DNA of 64,000 nucleotides from Caldilineaceae bacterium (lineage in GTDB: Bacteria; Chloroflexota; Anaerolineae; Caldilineales; Caldilineaceae): positions 62,001-126,000 of the forward strand of contig JAPOVP010000049.1 in assembly GCA_026708085.1 (NCBI GenBank), read 5' to 3'. Shown in pieces: positions 47,453 to 56,043 of this stretch. Below the pieces are notes generated by a model. The model was not told the origin of the DNA. It did no database searches and worked only from the letters and a program-made list of their open reading frames with translations. Positions within the stretch are counted from its first letter, which is position 1, and each line of letters opens with the position of its first letter. Position numbers and translations under genes: made by a program.

Positions 47453-48739
47453 CTACAAGCTCCAGTGTTCGTCGATCGGGTCCTGAAAAGCTGAGCGCCT
47501 TCCACTCAGAACATCATCAACGGAAATGACCTCTCCGGTCAAGCCCGATTCGTAAATGGCATCGCCCAACGCCAACGATCTCATGCCTTCCCAGCCGTCG
47601 ATCTCCGGCGCCGGCCTGTTACCTCGAAGAATCTCGAGAAACTCCCAGATCTCGATTGAGAAGCCGTCGGTTGCGCCCCCTGGGTACAGAAAATCCTCTT
47701 CCTTCTTCGACAGCGACGTCCGGTGCATCGCCTCCATCTCCTTCATATTGTAGACCGAACCGTCAGAACATTCGAGGCGGGCCGTCTCCAGCCTCTTGGG
47801 GGTACGCTCAAACAGATGAAAGATCGAAAAGGGACCCGCCGTTGTATCTCGTAATGAGCCGCGACTGCCGTAAAAAGTCACATCGTAAGCCTCTTCGCCC
47901 GGAGCGGCGAAACTCCATGACCAACTGCCGGTGACTCCGTTCTTGAACGTAAAGGTTACAAAAGCCGTATCTTCCGGCGCGTCGCCCATTGGCTCCGGTG
48001 CCCCCGACTTCATCGACCGCAGGACGGCGTATACCTTGTCAGCCTCACCAAAGAGATAGCGAAGAGAATCGCAGTAATGAAATCCACTGTCGAGCACCGG
48101 ACCCCCACCTGACATTAACCTGTCCCTGCGCCAGCGCTTGTGTTCAGGAAGAGGTTCATTGGACCCCGCAGGCTGCTGCCCCCACAGCTGGGACGGGTTC
48201 GGCCGGCCCGACTCCTGGCTGGGGGCGCTCGCAAGTACGGCCGAGGAACGAAGCTGATGAAAGAAGCTAAGCGGCGTTCCGAGCAGACCGGACTCATCAA
48301 GTATCCACTTCGCTGTCCGCTGTCCCGGCTGGCGGCGGTGAGGCGCGGCCGTCGACAGAACCCGCCCCGTTCTCTCAGCGGCGTCTATCATCAGGCGGCA
48401 GGCCTTGATGGTGACGCCCAGCGGCTTCTCGCACAGCACGTGCAGGCCCGCCTCCATACAGTCCACTGCGATACCGTGGTGGAGACCGTGAGGAAGGCAC
48501 AGGTCGGCGGCATCGACTTGTGACTCGGCCAGAAGCTCCTGGTGCGTGCTGTAGACCGTTGGTCTTTCCCCCAGCAGCTCCTCAAGCATGTCGGCGCGCT
48601 CTGACGCCGCCTGTTCATTGGCGTCGCAGACCGCGCACACGACGAAGTCGCTGCGTCCGCGCTCCTGCAGGTCCTTCATGGCCAGGACGTGCCGTCGCGA
48701 AATCCTACCGCAGCCGATCAGGGCCAGTCTTATGGGCAT
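47453..48739 (-). CDS. Gfo/Idh/MocA-family oxidoreductase
   Basis: NAD(P)-dependent sugar or inositol-type dehydrogenase, cytoplasmic, 428 residues. The N-terminal Rossmann motif is ALIGCGRISRRHV, the catalytic EKP motif appears as CEKPLGVTIKACRLMIDAA, and the C-terminal alpha/beta domain follows (GGGPVLDSGFHYCDSLRYLFGEADKVYAVLRS). The start ATG at 48739 (MPIRLALIG) has GAGGA 8 nt upstream; the frame is open for 85 more codons upstream but that part is not family-like. It lies 140 bp behind the ABC permease and just ahead of a PhyH gene. Members oxidise sugars such as myo-inositol, glucose or their derivatives at the ring; the exact substrate is unknown. Confidence 0.9.
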   Translation of the reverse strand: MPIRLALIGCGRISRRHVLAMKDLQERGRSDFVVCAVCDANEQAASERADMLEELLGERPTVYSTHQELLAESQVDAADLCLPHGLHHGIAVDCMEAGLHVLCEKPLGVTIKACRLMIDAAERTGRVLSTAAPHRRQPGQRTAKWILDESGLLGTPLSFFHQLRSSAVLASAPSQESGRPNPSQLWGQQPAGSNEPLPEHKRWRRDRLMSGGGPVLDSGFHYCDSLRYLFGEADKVYAVLRSMKSGAPEPMGDAPEDTAFVTFTFKNGVTGSWSWSFAAPGEEAYDVTFYGSRGSLRDTTAGPFSIFHLFERTPKRLETARLECSDGSVYNMKEMEAMHRTSLSKKEEDFLYPGGATDGFSIEIWEFLEILRGNRPAPEIDGWEGMRSLALGDAIYESGLTGEVISVDDVLSGRRSAFQDPIDEHWSL

Positions 48740-48879
48740 GCGGAAGTCCTCACTGATTTGGAAATCTCTGTATGCGGACTGGGGGAGGGGAAAACATCGT
48801 GAACATCTCAGCCAACTCTGGCTGCAACAGCGACAAGACTCCAGAGGAATGACAAGGCGTTCACACTTGAGACTTCGTC

Positions 48880-49797
48880 CTAACCCTTGATGCCGGTCAA
48901 AGCAATGCCTTGCACGAAAGTCTTCTGCAGAAAGAAGAAGAGCATAATAATGGGCAGCGTAATCAACACAGATGCAGCCATGAGCAAACCCCACTCAGCG
49001 CCATACTGTGTCTGATATTCGTAGATGCCCAGCGACAACGTGTACTGTTCCTGATCGCTCAGATAAATCAGAGGTCCAATATAGTCGCGCCAGCGGGCGA
49101 TAAACTCGAAAATTGCGACCGTTGCCAGAGCCGGTTTGGATAAAGGCAGAAGAATCGAGTAATAGATTTTGAGTTCGTTTGCGCCATCAATGCGGGCCGC
49201 TTCCGAAAGCTCCATCGGAATGGTCATAAAGAACTGACGCAGCAAAAAAATATACAACGCTCCCCCGAACCAGTGCGGAACGATAAGGGGCAGCCAGGAG
49301 TTCACCCAGCCCAGGTTCTTGAAGACGATAAACAGGGGAATCATTGTAACCTGAAAAGGCAACATCAGAGTTGCAACCGTCAGAATGAACAGAAAGTTGC
49401 GACCCCGCCAAGGAATGCGAGCAAGGCTGTAGGCGACCAACGACGAAGAGATCAATACACCAATCGTCGCAAGTACGGCGATCGTCAACGTATTGCGAAG
49501 ATAGAGGAAAAACGTGATGAACTTTACCGCATCAGGATAGTTCGACCATTGAAACGGGGAGGGAATGACGACAGGTGGGTAAGCGTAGAACTGAACGTCG
49601 GGCTTTAGCGACGTAGACAGCATCCAAAGAAACGGTAGCGTGAAAACAAAAGCCGCCGGGATCAGACTTGCGTGTATAAGAATGCTGCGGCCGAATCCTC
49701 GCAAACGCCTAGCCATGATCCGTCTGGCATGGTCTCGTGCAAATTGAGAATCGACTTGCTGGCTGTCGGCGACCATTTTAGTCTTCGCCCCCTGCAT
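48880..49797 (-). CDS. Carbohydrate ABC transporter permease (MalG/UgpE type)
   Basis: Second membrane subunit of the middle CUT1-type importer, 305 residues from ATG 49797; an ATG at 49776 would remove seven residues and the overlap with the upstream gene. Six membrane segments and the EAA loop (MELSEAARIDGANELKIYYSILLPL) are visible, and the C terminus ends in FVQGIALTGIKG like other MalG-type proteins of the window. It overlaps the MalF-type gene by 20 bp. The ATPase must come from elsewhere. Confidence 0.9.
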   Translation of the reverse strand: MQGAKTKMVADSQQVDSQFARDHARRIMARRLRGFGRSILIHASLIPAAFVFTLPFLWMLSTSLKPDVQFYAYPPVVIPSPFQWSNYPDAVKFITFFLYLRNTLTIAVLATIGVLISSSLVAYSLARIPWRGRNFLFILTVATLMLPFQVTMIPLFIVFKNLGWVNSWLPLIVPHWFGGALYIFLLRQFFMTIPMELSEAARIDGANELKIYYSILLPLSKPALATVAIFEFIARWRDYIGPLIYLSDQEQYTLSLGIYEYQTQYGAEWGLLMAASVLITLPIIMLFFFLQKTFVQGIALTGIKG

Positions 49798-50749
49798 AAA
49801 AGACCCACAGACGCGCAGACCGGAAGATGATCAGGGTTACAACCAGGGTAAACATGAAGAGTAACCATGCCATTGCCGAAGCATAGCCCATTTCCAGGTA
49901 GTGGAAGGCATTCTTGTAGAGGTAGATCGAATAGAATAATGTCGAATTGGCTGGAAAGCCGGTACCTCCAGTCATTATGTATGGAATCGCAAAGAAGTTC
50001 AGAGCGCCGATCACCGACGTAATCAGGTGGAAAAAGACAACGGGCGTGAGAATCGGGACGGTCACATTGCGGAACTTCGACAGGAAGTTGGCGCCGTCTA
50101 CGTCGGCGGCGTCGTACAGGTCCTGAGGAACATCCTGCAGGCCGGCGAGATACAATATGATCTGCTGTCCGATAATCCAGAGAGCGAGCAGAACGAGGGT
50201 TGGCCTGGCCCACTCAGCACAGGTCAGCCAGCAAGGGCCGCGCGACCCGAAGGCCCTGAAAGGGGCCGCAATCAGGCCGTTGTGCGGCGTAAAGATGAAG
50301 ATCCATACCAGTGCCAACGCCACTTCGGGTACCAGGGTAGGAAGAAAATAGATGGTGCGGTAGACAACCTGACCCCGTATTTTGGCGTTCAACATCATCG
50401 CCAGTCCAAAGGCGAAGACTATGGCCAGCGGGATCGAAACGACCGCGAAATAGACCGTATTGTAAACCGCCGCCAAAAACTCCTCATCCTTCGTAAACAA
50501 CTCGATATAGTTTGCAAGCCCGGTAAACGTTGGATTCCTGACGCCGTTGTATTTGGTAAAGCTGTAGTAGGCCGACGCCAATGTCGGATATATCCAGAAA
50601 ACGAGCAGACCGAAGATCCAGGGCGAGGCAAAAAGGAGCCCGTTTATCGTATGCCGCGTGCCTTGTGACAGCCGGCGGCGGGGCAGGTTAGCTGTAGCGG
50701 TGGCAGTTGCCATGGCAGGACTCTGTGTTCCGAGCTGAAATGCCCGCAC
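49778..50749 (-). CDS. Carbohydrate ABC transporter permease (MalF/UgpA type)
   Basis: First membrane subunit of the middle CUT1-type importer. The longest frame starts with GTG at 50749 (323 residues); an ATG at 50713 (MATATATANL) is an alternative, and neither has a clean Shine-Dalgarno. The core shows NGLLFASPWIFGLLVFWIYPTLASAYYSF, the EAA loop (LYDAADVDGANFLSKFRNVTVPILTP) and the usual six helices. It follows the binding-protein gene with a long hairpin in the gap. Confidence 0.9.
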   Translation of the reverse strand: MRAFQLGTQSPAMATATATANLPRRRLSQGTRHTINGLLFASPWIFGLLVFWIYPTLASAYYSFTKYNGVRNPTFTGLANYIELFTKDEEFLAAVYNTVYFAVVSIPLAIVFAFGLAMMLNAKIRGQVVYRTIYFLPTLVPEVALALVWIFIFTPHNGLIAAPFRAFGSRGPCWLTCAEWARPTLVLLALWIIGQQIILYLAGLQDVPQDLYDAADVDGANFLSKFRNVTVPILTPVVFFHLITSVIGALNFFAIPYIMTGGTGFPANSTLFYSIYLYKNAFHYLEMGYASAMAWLLFMFTLVVTLIIFRSARLWVFYAGGED

Positions 50750-50753
50750 CCTT

Positions 50754-50804
50754 ATTGTAGAAGTCAGGTAGCGGCCCCTTTGAGCCGCTACCCTTCTCTA
50801 CAAT
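50754..50804 (-). promoter_or_regulatory. Long stem-loop between binding-protein and permease genes
   Basis: GGTAGCGGC (50767-50775) and GCCGCTACC (50784-50792) form a perfect 9-bp stem with an 8-nt loop; outer arms (50754-50763 with 50793-50804) extend it by about ten further pairs with a 2-nt bulge. It lies 83 bp after the binding-protein stop and just before the permease start, with no U-run. Confidence 0.7.
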
Positions 50805-50887
50805 CTCTTACGTGTTCAGTATCCTGAACTCTCGCCGCCAACTACCGATCTTCAATCGGCCTCGGCGACAGATACCGGACTCTACGC

Positions 50888-52252
50888 TTAGCTGAAGAAG
50901 CCTATCTCTTCCAGACCCGCGTTGATCTCCTCGTCAATGTCCATCAACGCCTCCTCAGGCGTCTTCAGGCCGTGCGGAATCTCGTCGCGGAAGGCTTTGA
51001 CCTGCAGGTCCCAAAGCTTGGAGCCCAACGGAATCGGCGGGCGAGCATGGGAAACCGGCAGCAGATCCATGAAGACTGCGTGCAGCGGGTCTTCGCGGAA
51101 GAATGGATCTTCGGCGGCCGACTTGATCGTCGGAATATGGAAGGTGTCCTTGTTGTACTTGAGCTGGCCTTCGGGGCCGCAGAGGTAGAAGCAAGCGTCG
51201 AACGCCGACTCTACATCGTCATAGCCAAAGGGTACTGCCCAACTCCAACCACCGGCCCAGCTGGCATGCGGGGCAGGACCGTCAGGGCCCGGCATCGGCA
51301 CGACGCCGTAGTTGGTGTCCGGCTTGTAGCGATGGTGCTGGGCCACTTTCCAGTTACCACTGCAGGTCATCGCGCTCTGACCGGTCCAGAAGTAGTCATT
51401 CTCGCCGCGGCAGTTGCCACCGGCGCAGGCGGCCAGCATGGCGTCAATGTCCTCCACGCCGATCTCGTCGACAAAGGACTTGACAAACTGCATCGCCTCG
51501 ATGTTCTGCGGGTGGGCAAAGGTGATGCGGCGATCGTCGTCCTGGAAGGAACCGCCAAAGCCAAAGCCCCACGTGTACAGCCACGCCTGGTCATAAATCG
51601 GGTTGAAGCCGTAACGGGTGACGGCGCCCGTATCGTCGCGCACAGTCAGCGCCTCGGTGGCAGCCCGCAGTTCGTCCAGGTTGGACGGAGGCGAACTGGA
51701 ATCAACACCGGCCTCGTCCATGATGTCCATGTTGTACCACAGGGCGCGTGTGTCCGTGTCGAACGAGAGGGCATAGATGCCGCCCTTGTACACGGTCTCG
51801 TCCCATGCGAAGTCGAAGTAGAGCTCCTTGGTGACACCGGCGGCTTCGGCAAAGTCGGTGATGTCGGTAAAGAAGCCTTCGTGGGCAAACTGCGGGACGG
51901 TGAAGCGGTCGGCATAGTGCAGCGCAGGGGGCGTACCGCCTGCAACGGCGGTCAGCAGCTTCTCATCTGCCTGGCTGCCGGCCGTGCGGGCGATGTAGAC
52001 AAACTCCACCTCAACGCCGATCGTGTTCTTCTCGTTGTAGATGTCGATGATTTCCTTAATCGACTCCTGCGCCAGGTCGGTCATGCGCGACCAGGCTTCC
52101 AGCTTCTTGGTCTCCATCACGGCTCCGCTGTCACCAGTGTCGGCCGCGGGAGCAGCTGCGGGCGCGGGACAAGCCGCCAGCAGGGCCGCGCTTGTTGCCA
52201 GGCCGGAAACCTGCAGGAAGCGTCGGCGCGAGAGCATCTTCTGAGTGTCCAT
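50888..52252 (-). CDS. Carbohydrate ABC transporter solute-binding lipoprotein (family 1, Tat-type signal)
   Basis: Extracytoplasmic binding protein of the middle CUT1 importer, 454 residues. ATG at 52252 follows GGAGGAATG. The N terminus SRRRFLQVSGLATSAALLAAC holds a twin-arginine motif and lipobox, then an Ala/Pro linker. Core motifs such as LLTAVAGGTPPALHYADRF and WYNMDIMDEAGVDSSSPPSNLDELRAATEAL fit extracellular solute-binding family 1. A hairpin and two permease genes follow. Ligand unknown; surrounding sulfatase-superfamily, deacetylase-like and Gfo/Idh/MocA genes suggest a modified sugar. Confidence 0.92.
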   Translation of the reverse strand: MDTQKMLSRRRFLQVSGLATSAALLAACPAPAAAPAADTGDSGAVMETKKLEAWSRMTDLAQESIKEIIDIYNEKNTIGVEVEFVYIARTAGSQADEKLLTAVAGGTPPALHYADRFTVPQFAHEGFFTDITDFAEAAGVTKELYFDFAWDETVYKGGIYALSFDTDTRALWYNMDIMDEAGVDSSSPPSNLDELRAATEALTVRDDTGAVTRYGFNPIYDQAWLYTWGFGFGGSFQDDDRRITFAHPQNIEAMQFVKSFVDEIGVEDIDAMLAACAGGNCRGENDYFWTGQSAMTCSGNWKVAQHHRYKPDTNYGVVPMPGPDGPAPHASWAGGWSWAVPFGYDDVESAFDACFYLCGPEGQLKYNKDTFHIPTIKSAAEDPFFREDPLHAVFMDLLPVSHARPPIPLGSKLWDLQVKAFRDEIPHGLKTPEEALMDIDEEINAGLEEIGFFS

Positions 52253-52637
52253 TCAGTCATTCCTCCATGTGAAAAAGGGTGTAAAAGGGTTGAAACAGGT
52301 GGAGCGGTGTTGAGCGTTTAGCCCGACCTCTCCGACTTAGAGACCAATATGGTTGACCCGTGCGGCAGTTCGAGTGCAAGGTCAACGAACCTCACATTCC
52401 GGATCCACATGTCCCTTCTCTAGGTCAAGCCAAGAGACTGGGAGCTTCCCAGACAAATATTACCTCTAGTGGTCGTTGTATACGGGCGCGCGCAGGGGGT
52501 TGTGGCGCGACCGCAAGGATAATAACCTTTGATAACTGGATTGTCCAAATCTTAGAGGATACGTATTGCGATCACGTCTTCGGGCCTCCTTTCGTCGCGT
52601 GCAGAAAGGAGCGAGAAGTCGCGGCGCAACTACAAGG
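52253..52637. other. Intergenic region between the sulfatase-like gene and the binding-protein gene
   Basis: 385 bases on the minus-strand island without a gene. It probably holds a promoter for the binding-protein operon, but no convincing hexamer pair is found. GC-rich alternating stretches near 52480-52510 could fold weakly. Confidence 0.4.
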
Positions 52638-54029
52638 CTAGCGAAGCCAGACTTCGATGGCTTCATTCGGCGCGTTAAGCTTTCGCAGCTCCTGAATAAA
52701 CATGTCATGCAGGTCGATGGCAACGTCGCCCTGCTCATTTGCCAAATTCGCCTCAGTCTGGGGGTCAGTCTCCAGATCATAGAGCTCCCGTTCGCCGTCA
52801 GAGCCGACCGGCGCATAGGCCCAGCGGTCCGTGTAGAGCATGGGCGTGACACGGTTTGGAGGCAGTTCACCCGCCTCCAGTCGCGTGAAGGTAGACGACA
52901 CGACACAGTCATGCAGAGGGTCTTCGCTCTCTCCCCTTAACAGCGGGGCGAACGAGCGGCCGTGCATCGGCTCCGGTGTCTCTACCTGAACTCCAGCCAG
53001 ATCCATCAACGTCGGCGCAATGTCAGCCGGACGCAGCAGTGCATCGACCGTTCGGCCCCCCTCCAACCCGGGCGCCGCCACCAGAAAGGGGATATGGACG
53101 ATTTCCGGATAGAGTGGCCAGAACCGGTCATCGAATTTGCTGATGTTCGACTTGCCTGTGCGGTTGTGTTCACCGAGGCTAAATCCGTGATCGGACATGA
53201 ATACAACGATCGAGTTGCTCCACAGGTCCAAATCGTCAATCTTGGTCATGATGCGCCCCACCCAGCGGTCAACCAGTTCCGCCTCCGCACAGTAATGTGC
53301 GCGTAGATTACGCAGCTCGGCCTCAGTGTAGTCGCTCGCCTTCCCATAGTTGGGATGCAGCATTGGCGGCCCGTCATAGTCAGAATCATACTTCCGCACC
53401 ATATACTCGGGCGGGTCCCAGGGTTCGTGTGGATCAAAAAAGTCCACCCACAGGAAAAACGGGCTGTGCTGATCGTTCTCCTCCAGCCATTCAACCGCCA
53501 GCTCAGCCGTGCGCGGCGCGAAGCGATCGATTTCCCGGTACCAGCGGCGGTTAATCCATGTGTGGAGGTCGATCAGATTGCGCCCTTGAAAATGGTTTCC
53601 GATATTCCGTGTTTTTTCATCGGCCATGGCCTCTTCTATGGGATGATTCATCCCAAGAAAATACGTGTTTCCCTCTTGGCCGGGCAGCGTGTGCGCGCCG
53701 TCGAACCCCTCGAAGAAGGCCGCGCGCACCAGGTGCGGGCAGTCTCCAAGTAGCTGGCTGACATAACCTGCCTCCCTGAGGATGACCGGCAGATGGTTCT
53801 GGCTGCTCATCCGCCGGTCCTGCCACGGGTACCACGGCCAGCCGACGCGTCCCGTCGTGAAATCCGTCCGATGCGGAATTGTCGGGAAGCTGCCCGTATA
53901 CAGCCTCGACAGGCTCACGCACCGTTCCGAGAAACGATCCAGGTGGGGCGTGCGCACAGGCATCGCCGCCGCGCGGTCGAACAGATTGTCGTATCTGAAC
54001 GTGTCGGAGATTATGACAATGATATTCAT
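52638..54029 (-). CDS. Sulfatase-superfamily hydrolase with Thr in the formylglycine position
   Basis: Predicted alkaline-phosphatase-superfamily enzyme of 463 residues, cytoplasmic or lacking a visible signal peptide. The N terminus NIIVIISDTFRYDNL gives the first metal-binding Asp, and the later FMSDHGFSLGEHN gives Asp and His ligands, as in sulfatases. The usual formylglycine motif (Cys/Ser-x-Pro-x-Arg) reads Thr-Ile-Pro-His-Arg (residues 50-54), so a conventional formylglycine cannot form; Thr nucleophiles occur in phosphodiesterases of the same superfamily. It may therefore cleave a phosphodiester, phosphonate or other ester. It starts 25 bp after a deacetylase-like gene stop, in one gene series. 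Function uncertain within the superfamily. Confidence 0.82.
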   Translation of the reverse strand: MNIIVIISDTFRYDNLFDRAAAMPVRTPHLDRFSERCVSLSRLYTGSFPTIPHRTDFTTGRVGWPWYPWQDRRMSSQNHLPVILREAGYVSQLLGDCPHLVRAAFFEGFDGAHTLPGQEGNTYFLGMNHPIEEAMADEKTRNIGNHFQGRNLIDLHTWINRRWYREIDRFAPRTAELAVEWLEENDQHSPFFLWVDFFDPHEPWDPPEYMVRKYDSDYDGPPMLHPNYGKASDYTEAELRNLRAHYCAEAELVDRWVGRIMTKIDDLDLWSNSIVVFMSDHGFSLGEHNRTGKSNISKFDDRFWPLYPEIVHIPFLVAAPGLEGGRTVDALLRPADIAPTLMDLAGVQVETPEPMHGRSFAPLLRGESEDPLHDCVVSSTFTRLEAGELPPNRVTPMLYTDRWAYAPVGSDGERELYDLETDPQTEANLANEQGDVAIDLHDMFIQELRKLNAPNEAIEVWLR

Positions 54030-54054
54030 CGTGCTTTCCCAGTTGTAGTCTCTG

Positions 54055-54951
54055 TCAAACGGCTAAAATGTCCGGTCCGTCCACAGTGGCCGCCTCAGCC
54101 AGCGCACCCGAATCTGCCAGCTCCCCCATCGTCGCAAACGAAGCACCAGGTTTCTTGCCAACATGCTCCGAGACCGCGTCGATCATGCGAAAAGTATGCT
54201 CGTAGTCGTCGGCTATGCCGTGTGTATGCATCAACATGATAACGATCGGGCTGTGCTCGCTGATTCGGTCCAAATCCCTGCGCGCCAACTCGATGAACTC
54301 ATCGCTGCGCTCGCCTGATCCTCTCCAAGTGTATTCGTTCAGGATCGGCACCTCAATGATGTCCTCATACCAGCGGAAGGGATGGTAGGGGATGTTTTCC
54401 ACCCAGTCCTGCGACAGGTCGCCGCTGTTGTGCGGGAGATGGGCGTAGCCGCTGCCGCTGATATACATGCAGGTATGATAGCCGATCCCGACTTCACGCA
54501 AGGCCGCGAACATCGGTTTGGATATTGCACCGCACGGCGCCCGGAACACGTTCGGCTCAACGCCCAATTCCATTGCAAAGATTTCCAGCCCTTCTTCGAT
54601 ACGGTCGCGCAGATTTTCAACCGTATAGCGGGGCATCAGCTCCTCGCGGCGCTCATCGAACTCCGACTGCAGCGTTGAAAGAATAGAGGTCGCCGGCCAC
54701 GCGGGGGGCCCAAACTCGTAACAGTCTGCATGGGTCAACCCATGGAGCTGGATATCATGTCCTGCGTCGCGTGCAGCGATCAACGCCTCCTTCCATTCCG
54801 ACGTCATCGGTTTCCCGCCGCCCTTGGGCACAGTGAACCAGGTTGAACCCAACCCCCGCGAACTGAAAAACTCGGTCGACCTCGTCAGAGACTCGACCAT
54901 TGCGCTGCCTCCCGCACCTGCGTCGTCTATACTCCATGAATAAACGGTCAT
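54055..54951 (-). CDS. NodB-type polysaccharide deacetylase family protein (copy with intact metal motif)
   Basis: Predicted metal-dependent N- or O-deacylase of 298 residues, with no visible signal peptide. NodB landmarks are the first motif as SIDDAG (Asp9/Asp10, where TFDDG is usual), the zinc-type HxxxH as H70 and H74 in LHGLTHAD, the RxPxG motif as FRAPCGA, and a late MHTHGI with a catalytic-type His. Related short enzymes include PuuE-like allantoinases and chitooligosaccharide deacetylases. It follows a second, closely similar copy 121 bp upstream and precedes the sulfatase-like gene by 25 bp. Substrate unknown. Confidence 0.85.
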   Translation of the reverse strand: MTVYSWSIDDAGAGGSAMVESLTRSTEFFSSRGLGSTWFTVPKGGGKPMTSEWKEALIAARDAGHDIQLHGLTHADCYEFGPPAWPATSILSTLQSEFDERREELMPRYTVENLRDRIEEGLEIFAMELGVEPNVFRAPCGAISKPMFAALREVGIGYHTCMYISGSGYAHLPHNSGDLSQDWVENIPYHPFRWYEDIIEVPILNEYTWRGSGERSDEFIELARRDLDRISEHSPIVIMLMHTHGIADDYEHTFRMIDAVSEHVGKKPGASFATMGELADSGALAEAATVDGPDILAV

Positions 54952-55072
54952 CTCTTTCTTCTCCGCTTGGGGCCCTTTGGCATGGCCAGAATAATCTGAT
55001 TCACTACGAGGCGGTAATGCCCATCAACTAGGTCACCAAGGCAGGGCTGAGCAGTCCGACAGATGGCCAGCG

Positions 55073-55984
55073 TTATACCTCAAGAATGTCCGGTCCTTCT
55101 ATCGTGGCCGCCTCTTTCAGGGCGCCCGATGCCGCCAGTTTCCCCAAAGTCGCGAACAAGGAGCCCGGCTTTCGACCTACATGCTCAGCGACAGCATCGA
55201 TGACTCTGAAAGTGTGCTCAAAGTCGTCCGCGATGCCGTGAGTGTGCATCATTATTACAACCACAGGGCTTTGCTCACTGATGCGGTCCAGGTCTCGGCG
55301 CGCTAGCTCGATAAACTCTTCACTGCGCTCTCCGGACCCGTGCCACGTATACTCATTCAGAATCGGTACCTCAACAATGCCTTCATACCAGCGAAAGGGC
55401 CGGTAAGGGATACTGTCGACCCATTTCTGCGAGACATTCACCCCGTTTTCCTGCCCATGCTCATAACCGGTGCCGCTGATAAACATACCCGTATGGTAGC
55501 CTATGCCAACCTCGCGCAAGGCACTGAACATCGGCTTGGAGACCGCCCCGCACGGAGCCCGGAAGACGGTCGGCTCAACGCCATAGTCCTTCGAAAATAA
55601 CTCTATTGCCTCTTCGACGCGCCTGCGCAATTTGTCCACGGTGTAGCGCTGCAAATACTCATCACTCTGTTCGTCAAATTCCGATTGGAGCGTGGGCAAT
55701 ATGGAGGTCGCCGGCCAGGCAGGCGGTCCAAACTCATAGCAATCGGAGTGCGTCAGGCCGAGCGGCTGCAGGTCGTGACCCGCGTCGCGTGCCGCTGTCA
55801 GCACTTCCTTCCATTCCGGAGACATCGTATCGCCCCAAGGTTTGGGCACGGCGAACACGGTCGAACTCAGGCCGCGAGAATCAAAGAACTCTGTTGTCCT
55901 CCTAAGGGACTCCACCAGCACGCTATCGCCCCAGCCGGCGTCGTCAATCGTCCACGTATAAGCGGTCAACTCTGGATTCTCCAC
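55073..55984 (-). CDS. NodB-type polysaccharide deacetylase family protein (paralogue lacking one metal His)
   Basis: Tandem paralogue (303 residues) of the neighbouring deacetylase-like gene; the two translations agree over most of their length. The first motif (TIDDAG) and FRAPCGA are kept. The HxxxH motif, however, reads LQPLGLTHSD: Leu75 stands where the first His should be, while the second His (H79) remains. Codons at this place (CCG CTC against CTC CAT) show it is not one simple base change. The copy may be inactive, use another ligand, or act as a partner. It begins 59 bp after the MalG-type permease stop, which places it in the same gene series. Confidence 0.82.
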   Translation of the reverse strand: MENPELTAYTWTIDDAGWGDSVLVESLRRTTEFFDSRGLSSTVFAVPKPWGDTMSPEWKEVLTAARDAGHDLQPLGLTHSDCYEFGPPAWPATSILPTLQSEFDEQSDEYLQRYTVDKLRRRVEEAIELFSKDYGVEPTVFRAPCGAVSKPMFSALREVGIGYHTGMFISGTGYEHGQENGVNVSQKWVDSIPYRPFRWYEGIVEVPILNEYTWHGSGERSEEFIELARRDLDRISEQSPVVVIMMHTHGIADDFEHTFRVIDAVAEHVGRKPGSLFATLGKLAASGALKEAATIEGPDILEV

Positions 55985-56043
55985 AGGAGAGTCCTAAGAA
56001 TGGCCAAGGCACAAAAGTAGGCCTGCAGACTCCCTTCTTTCCC

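Noticed and set aside
48740-48994. N-terminal extension of the Gfo/Idh/MocA gene
   Set aside because: 85 codons of Cys/Arg-rich sequence without resemblance to the family; the ATG at 48739 has a ribosome site and starts at the Rossmann fold.
50972-52321. 449-codon open frame on the plus strand
   Set aside because: Antisense shadow of the binding-protein gene at 50888-52252, with no recognisable motif.
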